Assembly: GCF_014696675.1 (NCBI RefSeq)
Contig: NZ_JACJQN010000022.1
Location: 1-64,000, forward strand
Length of the DNA stretch: 64,000 nt
Direction: 5' to 3'
Source: Phormidium tenue FACHB-1052
GTDB lineage: Bacteria > Cyanobacteriota > Cyanobacteriia > Phormidesmidales > Phormidesmidaceae
The notes under the pieces were generated by a model, which was given only the letters and a program-made list of their open reading frames with translations, did not search any database and had not been told where the DNA came from. This document shows, in pieces, positions 41,747 through 49,247 of the stretch (positions are counted from its first letter, which is position 1; each line of letters starts with the position of its first letter). Both the position numbers and the translations under genes were made by a program.

Positions 41747-43918
41747 ATGCCTGACTTTATAACCCGTGGCACCGAACAGGTCATGCCCAAGGCTGCTCTA
41801 GTTTTGCTGGGGCAGTTTTTGCGTCAGTACTGCCAGCAGTACCAGCTGACCCTGCTCACCAAAGCTGACCTCCCCGCCGACATCCCTAACGACGGCATTT
41901 TTTGGTGCCTAGAGGGCCAAGACCTGGCGGTGGTAATCACGGCGCGCCCTCAAAATGACGATCGCATCGTGGTCGATCTCACCGCCGAGGCGGCAGAGGT
42001 AGAGTCGTTTTTAGCCCAGCGGGGCCTGGGTCGGCCCGTACCGACCACCAGCCTCAGCGCCCTCAGCCAGTTTATGCTGGCCTGGCTTCAGGCCTGTGCT
42101 GAGGTGCCGGCCCAAAGCTTCATCAATCGGCAGCGAGAGCGTCGCCTGCTGCTCAACCAGGTGATCACCAAAATTCAGGGCAGCCTGGAGCTGGGCGAAA
42201 TTTTAGAAACCACCGTGGCTGAGGTGCGCCAGTTCCTCCAGGCCGATCGGCTGCTGATCTACCAGTTTGACCAGGTGCCCGACACCCCAGTTCAGCCTAT
42301 GGATAGCGCTGCCTCTGCCCGCTCCAGCCAGCCAGGCCCGATCGGCTACATCACCTACGAGTCGCGATCGAGCGATCGCTTCGCCTCGGTGCTCCACTAC
42401 ACCGAAGACCTCTGCTTTCACGACCACCCCGACTACCCCCACCAGGAGCGTCGCTACCGCCACGGGCACCCCCTCGCCATTGACGACGTGGCCCAAGCCT
42501 ACCCCCATGCCCCCTGCATGGCCACCTTTCTCCGAGAAATGCAGGTGAAGTCAAAGGCCGTGGCTCCCATTCTGGTGGGTCAGCAGCTCTGGGGGCTGCT
42601 GATTGTGCACCAGTGCGACGACCTGCGCCAGTGGCAACCCTGGGAAACGGAGTTTTTGCAGCACATTGCCGAACACTTGGCGATCGCCATTAACCAGGCC
42701 CAGCTCTACCACCAGCTCCAGCAGCAGACCCAAAACCTGGAGGTCTGCGTCGTCGAACGCACCCAAGACCTGCGCGATGCCCTGGTGGCCGCCGAAGCCG
42801 CCAACCGGGCCAAAACCGAGTTTCTGGCCACCATGAGCCACGAGCTGCGCACCCCCCTCACCTACATCATTGGCATGTCGGCTACCCTGCTGCGCTGGTC
42901 ATTGGGCGAGCTCACCCCCCGCCAGCGCGACTACCTCGCCACCATTCAGACCAGCGGCGAGCATCTGCTGCGCGTCATCAACGACATTCTCGACGTGTCA
43001 AAAATTGAGGCCGGGCGCACCGTTTTAGAAGTGCGTCAGTTTTCCCTCACGTCCCTGTGTCGCCAGAGCGTCGATGCCTTTCGCACCGAGGCCACCCAAA
43101 ACGATATCGACATCGCCCTCGACCTCAAGCTGCCCAACGGTCAAGATACCTTCTTGGCCGACCCCCGGCGGGTGCGACAAATTCTCGCCAACCTGCTCAG
43201 CAATGCCGTCAAGTTTACCGATGCCGGTGGCAAAATTGTGCTGCGCGTGCGGCGCGAGCAAAACGATGCTGTCTTTCAAGTCGAAGACACGGGCATTGGC
43301 ATTTCGGCTGCCGCCCAATCCTTGCTGTTTAGCAAGTTTCAGCAGCTTGAAAGTGTGCTCCAGCGAGAACACGCGGGCACGGGCCTGGGCCTAGCCCTCA
43401 CCAAGCAGCTAGTCGAACTCCACGGCGGCTCCATCAAAGTCAGCTCAGAGGCCGGTAAGGGTTCAATTTTTACCGTCAGAATTCCGCTCCAGCGCTTGAG
43501 CGAACCCCTCGTAGCTGAGCCAGCCCTCACGGCTGAACCGATCGTGGGGCGCATTGTGCTAGTCGAAGACAACGAAGAAACCGCCAGCGTCATCTGCGAC
43601 ATGCTCACCGCCGCTGGCTACCAGGTGATCTGGATTGTGGACGGATCGCGAGTGCTCGACCAGGTAGAGCTGCTTCAACCCGCTGCCATGATCACCAGCC
43701 TCAGCCTCGCCAGCGCCGATGGCCGCGATATCATTGCCACCCTGCGCCAGGGATCAGGCTCCCCAGGGCGAAAAATTCTGGCCCTAGTCGATCTAGACAG
43801 CCCTGAGCAAACCGAGCAAGCCCTTAAAGCCGGGGCCAACGACTGTATTAGCAAACCCATTGACCCCCGACAACTACTGGCAACAGTCAATGCCGTTATG
43901 GCCGCCCAGCCGGTGTAG
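41747..43918 (+). CDS. GAF hybrid histidine kinase, cyanobacteriochrome-like, with degenerate receiver
   Basis: A 723-residue soluble kinase. Residues 1-130 have no family I know. A GAF domain (about 140-325) resembles cyanobacteriochromes: DRLLIYQFD, then EDLCFHDHPD with a DxCF motif, a second cysteine 34 residues later in HAPCMATFLREM, and VAPILVGQQLWGLLIVHQCD. The canonical Cys-His is Cys-Met and six extra residues lie between the cysteines. After a coiled linker (LVAAEAANRAKTEFLATMS) come the phosphoacceptor SHELRTPLTYIIGM, NLLSNAVKFTDAGG, VEDTGIGIS and GTGLGLALTKQLVELHGG. The C-terminal receiver (about 600-720) keeps VLVEDNEE and the SKPIDP lysine but has Ser (MITSLSLASADG) in place of the phosphoacceptor Asp. 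The gene is divergent from cobN. Confidence 0.9.
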   Translation: MPDFITRGTEQVMPKAALVLLGQFLRQYCQQYQLTLLTKADLPADIPNDGIFWCLEGQDLAVVITARPQNDDRIVVDLTAEAAEVESFLAQRGLGRPVPTTSLSALSQFMLAWLQACAEVPAQSFINRQRERRLLLNQVITKIQGSLELGEILETTVAEVRQFLQADRLLIYQFDQVPDTPVQPMDSAASARSSQPGPIGYITYESRSSDRFASVLHYTEDLCFHDHPDYPHQERRYRHGHPLAIDDVAQAYPHAPCMATFLREMQVKSKAVAPILVGQQLWGLLIVHQCDDLRQWQPWETEFLQHIAEHLAIAINQAQLYHQLQQQTQNLEVCVVERTQDLRDALVAAEAANRAKTEFLATMSHELRTPLTYIIGMSATLLRWSLGELTPRQRDYLATIQTSGEHLLRVINDILDVSKIEAGRTVLEVRQFSLTSLCRQSVDAFRTEATQNDIDIALDLKLPNGQDTFLADPRRVRQILANLLSNAVKFTDAGGKIVLRVRREQNDAVFQVEDTGIGISAAAQSLLFSKFQQLESVLQREHAGTGLGLALTKQLVELHGGSIKVSSEAGKGSIFTVRIPLQRLSEPLVAEPALTAEPIVGRIVLVEDNEETASVICDMLTAAGYQVIWIVDGSRVLDQVELLQPAAMITSLSLASADGRDIIATLRQGSGSPGRKILALVDLDSPEQTEQALKAGANDCISKPIDPRQLLATVNAVMAAQPV

Positions 43919-43968
43919 ACGGTTGTGCAGAATGTCTTGACCGAGGGGGCGATCGCTCCATCACAGAT

Positions 43969-43997
43969 GTATTTTGGGCTATAACAGCCCAAAATAC
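43969..43997. terminator. Hairpin after the GAF hybrid kinase
   Basis: GTATTTTGGGCT (43969-43980) pairs perfectly with AGCCCAAAATAC (43986-43997) around ATAAC. It lies 50 bases after the kinase stop and before a convergent gene. There is no T run, so termination is likely but not certain. Confidence 0.6.
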
Positions 43998-44061
43998 CAA
44001 AGTTCAAGTCTGCCGATTATTCTTCAGTCCTGCGCCCCAGTTCCCATTCCCAAAACAGCGC

Positions 44062-44087
44062 GGGCATCGTTCTGACGAACGATGCCC
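44062..44087 (-). terminator. Hairpin after the Psb32-like gene
   Basis: GGGCATCGTTC (44062-44072) pairs perfectly with GAACGATGCCC (44077-44087) around TGAC. On the minus strand it follows the Psb32-like stop by about 40 bases and is followed by a TGTTTTGG stretch. Confidence 0.6.
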
Positions 44088-44127
44088 ACATCCACATCTC
44101 TTGCCGCTTAAACAAAATCCCTCGCCT

Positions 44128-44919
44128 TTAGGTCTCAGAATTGGAGGCTTGATTACCCAGGATTGGCGTGAGGAAGGCCACCAGTGCACCAATCAAAAAG
44201 CCTGCGATGTTACGAGTTAGGGGCAGCCAGTCACTGGTACGGGTCACCACTGGGCCAATGCCAAAGGCAAAGAACAAAATCCCCCACAGCGGCGAGAAGA
44301 TCAGCACCCACTGCCAGGCAAAAATCTGATCGGGTTTGCGAGGATGGGCCGCGAAACCACAGATCACGCCGCCGACGATGGAGGTGATGAGCGTTAGCAC
44401 CCACTGCTCCTGGGGCAGACCAGGCACCACGTTGCAGCCCCCCTGGCGCAGGCAGCCCTGGATCGACTCAAGGGCGCTGAGAATAGAGTTGTCTTCGCCG
44501 TTTTCGCGCACAAAGAACTGATTGCCGTAGCGGGTTTGCAGCTCAATCCAGAAGGTGCGGGGCAGCAGGTCGTAGACGGCATCACCCACGCTGAAGTTGA
44601 GCAGGTTGCCGCCGCGAGGGTCAGCCACCAGCATGATGCTGCGGTCATCAAGGCCCCAAAAATCTTTTACCGCGCGGCCTGGGGTTTGGTCGTACTGGGT
44701 CAGCACCCGCAGCTTCCAGCCGGTTTCGGCCTCAAAGTCGTTGAGCTTAGAGTCGAGACTCTCCTCTTGGCGGGCGCTGAGCGACTTGGCCAGGTCGATG
44801 ATGGCGGTCTGGGTGTCGGGTAGGAGTTCGGGGTTGTCGTAGGCCAAAGCCGGTGCCATCGGCAGCCAGGCGCAGAGGCTTACTACACAAATGACCAAAA
44901 TGTTTAGCGCGTGTCTCAT
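44128..44919 (-). CDS. psb32: TPM-domain protein, Psb32/TLP18.3-like
   Basis: A probable thylakoid-lumen or periplasmic protein with a TPM fold, related to the Psb32/TLP18.3 family that aids photosystem II repair. I start at MRHALNILVICVVSLCAWLP (263 residues), which gives a normal signal peptide ending MAPALAYDNP; earlier Mets in frame are possible. The TPM part (about 30-180) holds LPDTQTAIIDLAKSLSARQE, TGWKLRVLTQYDQTPGRAVK, DFWGLDDRSIMLVADPRGGN and FSVGDAVYDLLPRTFWIELQ. The C-terminal third adds two to three membrane spans (WVLTLITSIVGGVICGFAAH, WQWVLIFSPLWGILFFAFGI, IAGFLIGALVAFLTPIL). The Psb32 identity comes from memory of the family; no search was possible. Confidence 0.8.
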   Translation of the reverse strand: MRHALNILVICVVSLCAWLPMAPALAYDNPELLPDTQTAIIDLAKSLSARQEESLDSKLNDFEAETGWKLRVLTQYDQTPGRAVKDFWGLDDRSIMLVADPRGGNLLNFSVGDAVYDLLPRTFWIELQTRYGNQFFVRENGEDNSILSALESIQGCLRQGGCNVVPGLPQEQWVLTLITSIVGGVICGFAAHPRKPDQIFAWQWVLIFSPLWGILFFAFGIGPVVTRTSDWLPLTRNIAGFLIGALVAFLTPILGNQASNSET

Positions 44920-45197
44920 ACTGACTTGCCGTAAGAACATGGAACTGACAACGACGAAGGCGGCCCACCGCTGGCCCAAGGTAAAGCCAATAGTGGAGTA
45001 TTTTCCTTAATTTAGTCTATACCTTTGTTAACAGTTGTTTACATAACTCTAATATTTCTCTGCTCTTCGGGCAAGGCTACCCTTCACCTTGGCCAGACCT
45101 AGACTTGCAGCTTTGTAGGCTGGGTGGAGCGCTGGCGGAACCCAAGCAGGCCCATCAAGGTTGGGGCGCACTGCGTTTCACCCAACCTACGGGAGCC

Positions 45198-46625
45198 CTA
45201 GTTTTTAAGCTTGGCAACGGACTTGGTATCGGGCAGGTGCAGATCAAACCGGGCCTCTCCATCGGGGCTAGGGGCCAGCACCAGATCGCCGCCGTGGGCT
45301 CGGGCGATTTCGCGGGCGAGGCTCAGGCCCAGGCCCAGCCCTTCGGTTTGGCGATCGCGGGCAGGCTCGCCGCGATAAAAGCGATCGAACAGGCGGCTGG
45401 CCTCGGTGGCGGTGAGGGGCGTGGTGGCGTTAGTCAATGTGATCTGCACCTGGGACTGAGCACGGCGGGCTTGGACTCGTACCCAGCCCTGGGGCAGGTT
45501 GTATTTGGCCGCGTTGGTGATCAGGTTTTGAATCAGCTGGGCCAGCAGGTCGCGATCGCCCATTACCCTCAGGCCCGGCTCAATCTCAGCCGTCACCGTC
45601 AGGTCGGGGGCCAGCAGCGAGAGATCCTCCAGCTGATCTTGCACCAGGGCGCTGAAATCGACCGGCTGGCGCTGAATGCTCATTTGCCCGGCATCGGCCA
45701 GCGACAGCAGCAGCAGCTTGCGCACAATCCCGCTCAGGTGGCGCACTTGGTCGAGCAGTTGGCTGAGGGTTTGCTGGGCCGCTGAGCCGGTTTCGACCTG
45801 CTGAATGGCCCGCTCTAGCTCGCCCTGGAGAATGGTGAGGGGCGTCTTGAGTTCGTGGGCGGCGTCGCCGCTGAAGCGGGAGGCCTGCTGAAAGCTGCGC
45901 TCTAGCCGCTCCAGCATGGCGTTGAAGGCGGCAATCAGCGGCGCAAATTCGGGGTCGGGGTCGGCGGGCACCCGCTGGTGCAGCCCCTGGGCCGTCACCT
46001 GGCCAATGCTCTGGCTGAGCTGGCGCACGGGCCGCAGCGCTTGACCGGCGATCGCCCAGGCTCCGCCCCCAATCACCAGCAGCAGGCCGGGAATGGTCAG
46101 GGCGTAGATGCGGCGCAGAGTCACCATCTCTTGGCGTAGAACGTCGAGGTTGGCGGCGATCGCCAGCTGCCCCAAAGGCGTAGTCCGCACCGCCACGCGC
46201 CAAGGCCCATCGGGCGTTCGCACGGTCATCAATCGACGTGGCCCCCGCCGTCCCGGGGTTGGACTGGGCACAGGGGAAATCTGGGCGATCGCGCTGGGCC
46301 ACTGGGGCGACTGATAGACCACTTCCCCCGTGCGGCCCACCAGCAACAGCCCGACTTCGGCATCGGCGGGCAGGCCCAGGTCTTGGGCCAGGGCCGATTC
46401 TGGGTTCGGGGGAATGGCGGGGCGATCGGGCCGTTCCCCACGATCGCCGGGGCGACCCAGGGGAGTAATACGCTCCAGCCGGGCATCGAGGCTGTCGAGC
46501 TTGGCCTGGTAGATCAGCCAGCTCGACAGCAGGGCAAACCCCAGCAGCGCCCCTCCGGCTAGGGCGGCAGACCACAGCGCCAGCCGCAGCCGCAGGGAAA
46601 GTCGGGGCAGCGGCGATCGCGTCAC
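45198..46625 (-). CDS. Sensor histidine kinase, two-span periplasmic sensor
   Basis: A 475-residue inner-membrane kinase. Span 1 is LRLALWSAALAGGALLGFAL, the periplasmic part runs to about 175, span 2 is IYALTIPGLLLVIGGGAWAI. HAMP follows (QALRPVRQLSQSIGQVTAQG), then HisKA with SGDAAHELKTPLTILQGELE, and the ATPase with NLITNAAKYNLPQGWVRVQ and GLGLGLSLAREIARAHGGDL. In the periplasmic part, APS/RPDG-type loops rich in proline and arginine do not reveal the signal. Its start overlaps the response-regulator stop by four bases (translational coupling). A 329-codon frame in the same DNA is a high-GC shadow. Confidence 0.93.
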   Translation of the reverse strand: MTRSPLPRLSLRLRLALWSAALAGGALLGFALLSSWLIYQAKLDSLDARLERITPLGRPGDRGERPDRPAIPPNPESALAQDLGLPADAEVGLLLVGRTGEVVYQSPQWPSAIAQISPVPSPTPGRRGPRRLMTVRTPDGPWRVAVRTTPLGQLAIAANLDVLRQEMVTLRRIYALTIPGLLLVIGGGAWAIAGQALRPVRQLSQSIGQVTAQGLHQRVPADPDPEFAPLIAAFNAMLERLERSFQQASRFSGDAAHELKTPLTILQGELERAIQQVETGSAAQQTLSQLLDQVRHLSGIVRKLLLLSLADAGQMSIQRQPVDFSALVQDQLEDLSLLAPDLTVTAEIEPGLRVMGDRDLLAQLIQNLITNAAKYNLPQGWVRVQARRAQSQVQITLTNATTPLTATEASRLFDRFYRGEPARDRQTEGLGLGLSLAREIARAHGGDLVLAPSPDGEARFDLHLPDTKSVAKLKN

Positions 46626-47332
46626 GGGCGTTCCCCTCTGGAACTTGCCGAATTGCTCTCGTCAGGGGGGCGAAAGCGGTAGCCCACCCCGCGCACGCTC
46701 TCGATCCAATGGGCGGCCTCTAGGGGGTCGAGCTTTTTACGCAGCCGCTGAATGGCCACATCGACGACATTGGTGCTGGGGTTAAAGTCGTAGCCCCAGA
46801 CATGCTCCAAAATTTGGGTGCGGGTTAGCACTCGACCGGGCGATCGCATCAAATATTCCAGCAGGTTAAACTCCCGCGCCGTCAGCTCGACCTGGTGCCC
46901 GCCGCAGGTGACTTCGCGGGTGATGCGATCGAGGCGCAGGGGGCCAGCGGCCAAAAAATTCTGCCGTTCACCGCTGCTGCGCCGCACCACCGCGTGCATG
47001 CGGGCCACCAGTTCTTCGACGTAGAAGGGCTTAGCGATGTAGTCGTCAGCCCCCAGATTTAGCCCGGCCAGGCGATCGTCTAGCTCGTTGCGGGCGGTGA
47101 TTAAAATTACCGGCACGGCGTAGCCCGCCCCCCGCAGCGCCTTGAGAATGGCCAGCCCGTCCATGCCCGGCACCATGATGTCGAGCAGCACCACGTCGTA
47201 GGTGCGATCGGTGGCCAGGGCGTAGCCCTCGGTGCCGTTAGGGCAGGTATCCACCACAAAGCCCTGTTCTTGCAGCCCCTGGGCCACAAAACTGGCAATT
47301 TTGGCCTCGTCTTCGACTAATAAAACGTTCAT
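46622..47332 (-). CDS. OmpR-family response regulator
   Basis: The partner of the kinase that follows it. The receiver (1-120) has LLVEDEAKIASF, Asp in VVLLDIMVPGMDG, ITARNE and Lys in YIAKPFYVEELVARM. The winged-helix DNA-binding domain (about 130-225) has GHQVELTAREFNLLEYLMRS, then TRTQILEHVWGYDFNPSTN, VVDVAIQRLRKKLDPL and ESVRGVGYRFRPP. It is divergent from the LGVS-repeat secreted protein gene with a 129-base gap, so that gene is a likely target. Confidence 0.95.
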   Translation of the reverse strand: MNVLLVEDEAKIASFVAQGLQEQGFVVDTCPNGTEGYALATDRTYDVVLLDIMVPGMDGLAILKALRGAGYAVPVILITARNELDDRLAGLNLGADDYIAKPFYVEELVARMHAVVRRSSGERQNFLAAGPLRLDRITREVTCGGHQVELTAREFNLLEYLMRSPGRVLTRTQILEHVWGYDFNPSTNVVDVAIQRLRKKLDPLEAAHWIESVRGVGYRFRPPDESNSASSRGERP

Positions 47333-47461
47333 AGATGTTCACAACCTAGCACCGCCAGCGGGTCACAAAAATGACAAAGCTGTAATTTGGTGGCCATGGT
47401 TTTGCCATAGTGCCCAGGCTTAATAGGAATCGTCAACCTCAATCACCGGAGCCAATTATCC

Positions 47462-48031
47462 ATGGCAATGCATCGTTCACTGCTGACCGCTGCCCTGGCC
47501 GCTGCCCTGGTAAGCGGTCTGGGCTTGGCCGCCTTTAGCCAAACCACCCAAGATCAACCCACACCCCCTGAAGCCACCCCAACCGAGCCCGGTCAGCGGC
47601 CCGAGGGCCGGGGTCGAGGTCACGGGGAAGGGCTGGCCAATGCCGCAGCGGATCTAGGCGTTAGCGAAGCCGCGCTGCGGGAAGCCCTGGGCCTACCTGC
47701 TGAACCGCCGCCGCGCCCTGACCTAGCCGCCGCCGCCGCCACTGAGCTGGGGGTAAGCGAAACTGAGCTGCGGGAAGCTCTGCGCAGCGGCAGAGATGGC
47801 GATCGCGGTCAAAGACTGGCCACCGCCGCCACGCAGCTCGGCGTCACTGAAGCCGCTTTAAAAGCCGCCCTGGGCCTGCCCGCCGAGCCGCCCGCCCGGC
47901 CTGACCTGGCCGCTGCTGCCGCCGAACTAGGCGTCAGTGAAACCGATCTCCAGGAGGCCCTGCGCAGCAACATGGGAAGAGGCCGGGGGCCAGGAGGCTG
48001 CGCCCCCGAGGGCAGTCCCCCAGCGCAGTAG
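47462..48031 (+). CDS. Secreted LGVS-repeat protein
   Basis: A 189-residue protein with a signal peptide (MHRSLLTAALAAALVSGLGL, cleavage likely after AAFS or near) and then four copies of a roughly 22-residue helical unit: LGVSEAALREALGLP, LGVSETELREALRSG, LGVTEAALKAALGLP, LGVSETDLQEALRSN. Units are joined by DLAAAA linkers, AEPPPRPD and AEPPARPD, so units 1-2 and 3-4 form a duplicated pair. An acidic proline-rich lead (TPPEATPTEPGQ) and a glycine/arginine stretch flank it. I do not recognise a named family; LGVS units of this kind are seen in other secreted bacterial proteins. Its position opposite a response regulator suggests two-component control. A strong terminator follows. Confidence 0.72.
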   Translation: MAMHRSLLTAALAAALVSGLGLAAFSQTTQDQPTPPEATPTEPGQRPEGRGRGHGEGLANAAADLGVSEAALREALGLPAEPPPRPDLAAAAATELGVSETELREALRSGRDGDRGQRLATAATQLGVTEAALKAALGLPAEPPARPDLAAAAAELGVSETDLQEALRSNMGRGRGPGGCAPEGSPPAQ

Positions 48032-48065
48032 TTCCTGGCCATAGTCAATCGTCACTTCCCCGGCT

Positions 48066-48106
48066 GCACCCTGGCTATCTCGGCGAGATGGCCAGGGTGC
48101 TTTTTT
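48066..48106 (+). terminator. Strong rho-independent terminator
   Basis: GCACCCTGGC-T-ATCTC (48066-48081) pairs with GAGAT-G-GCCAGGGTGC (48085-48100) around GGC, a 16-pair stem with one T-G pair, followed by six T (48101-48106). It follows the LGVS-repeat gene by 35 bases and directly abuts the stop of the convergent minus-strand gene. Confidence 0.93.
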
Positions 48107-48108
48107 AG

Positions 48109-48498
48109 CTAGTCAATGCGGTAGCGAATTAGGGCGCGCACGTCGGCGGGCTGGAGGCCCAGGTCGTCGGCTAGGGCCTGCTCGATGTCGGCGTAATCTA
48201 CCAGGGGGTACTCAAACTCCATTTCTTGCAGCGACGAGCCGCTGGTGCGGACACTAATTTCGGTCACTTGAGACTGGAGGTCGATTTCGGCATCGAGGGC
48301 GAGCACGGTGACATCAAAGGAGACGGTCACCGGCTGGACACCAGTGGTGTCGATCTGGCGATCGCCGCCGTAGGTTTGACTCAGCACGCGGCCAGTGAAC
48401 CAACCACTGCCCACCCACACCGCCCCACCAGTCAGCACCAGGGGAGCGACAAACCCCAGGCCAATTTTCAGGTAGCGCTGGAGGTGGTGCATGGGCAT
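48109..48498 (-). CDS. Hypothetical membrane-anchored protein
   Basis: I do not recognise the family. I start at the ATG giving MPMHHLQRYLKIGLGFVAPL (129 residues), because the longer frame overlaps the divergent response-regulator gene. One span (LGFVAPLVLTGGAVWVGSGW, about 13-32) anchors a soluble part outside: GGDRQIDTTGVQPVTVSFDV, SVRTSGSSLQEMEFEYPLVD, and YADIEQALADDLGLQPADV. Its last helix-like unit resembles the LGVS-type units of the neighbour. Position between the secreted repeat protein and a two-component system suggests a shared envelope function. The signal of the divergent two-component system may be sensed here (speculation). Confidence 0.6.
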   Translation of the reverse strand: MPMHHLQRYLKIGLGFVAPLVLTGGAVWVGSGWFTGRVLSQTYGGDRQIDTTGVQPVTVSFDVTVLALDAEIDLQSQVTEISVRTSGSSLQEMEFEYPLVDYADIEQALADDLGLQPADVRALIRYRID

Positions 48499-48557
48499 AG
48501 CTGGCCTTAAAGTAGGTAACTGGATGACAGGGTTCGCCCCTGGGAGAACCACCGCCG

Positions 48558-49247
48558 ATGAAGATTCTACTGGTTGAAGACGATCTGGCGCAGCTTCACC
48601 CGCTTCAGCAAGCACTGATGAAAGCCAACCATCGAGTCGATGCGGTGGCAGATGGGCTGGTGGCGCAAACGCTGATGGGCGATCGCCCCTACGATCTGCT
48701 GGTGCTCGACTGGATGCTGCCCCAGGTGAGCGGCCTAGAGCTGTGCCAGGGCTACCGCCGCCTGGGCAAGACCGCTCCGGTGCTGCTGCTCACCGCCAAA
48801 GACACCACCGCCGATAAGGTGATGGGGCTCGATGCCGGGGCCGACGACTACCTGGTAAAACCGGTAAACCTCAGCGAATTTTTGGCGCGGGTGCGGGCGT
48901 TGGGGCGCAGGTCGCCCCTGTGGCTGGGCGATCGCCTCACCCTAGACGATCTTGCCCTCGACCTCAACACCCTGATTTTGGAATGCCCCCAGGGCTCGGT
49001 GCAGCTCTCAGGGCGAGAGTTTCAGCTGATGGAATACCTGCTGCGCCATCCCCAGCAGGTGCTGACCCGCGACCAAATCGAGCAGGCCCTGTGGGATTGG
49101 GATATGGCCCCCGAGAGCAAAGCCGTGGCCATGCTGGTGCACCGGCTGCGCCAGCGCTTGCAGACCGTGGGCGCAGACGCCTGGCTGCAAACCATCTACG
49201 GCATGGGGTATCGACTGGCCAAGCCCGCCCAGGAGCCCCATGTTTGA
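48558..49247 (+). CDS. OmpR-family response regulator
   Basis: A 229-residue regulator. Receiver: LLVEDDLAQLHPLQ, Asp in DLLVLDWMLPQVSG, LLTAKDTTADKVMGLDAGAD and Lys in YLVKPVNLSEFLARV. Effector: SVQLSGREFQLMEYLLRHPQ, TRDQIEQALWDWDMAPESKA, VAMLVHRLRQRLQT and YGMGYRLAKP. The GADDYLVKPVNLSEF form resembles the cyanobacterial RppA/NrsR group, but the match is not close enough to name it. It overlaps its kinase by eight bases and is divergent from the hypothetical membrane protein with a 60-base gap. Confidence 0.94.
   Translation: MKILLVEDDLAQLHPLQQALMKANHRVDAVADGLVAQTLMGDRPYDLLVLDWMLPQVSGLELCQGYRRLGKTAPVLLLTAKDTTADKVMGLDAGADDYLVKPVNLSEFLARVRALGRRSPLWLGDRLTLDDLALDLNTLILECPQGSVQLSGREFQLMEYLLRHPQQVLTRDQIEQALWDWDMAPESKAVAMLVHRLRQRLQTVGADAWLQTIYGMGYRLAKPAQEPHV

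Noticed and set aside
45586-46575. A 329-codon open frame inside the sensor kinase gene
   Set aside because: It lies wholly within a gene with complete kinase motifs, is rich in Arg/Ala/Pro as expected of an off-frame in GC-rich DNA, and matches no family I know.
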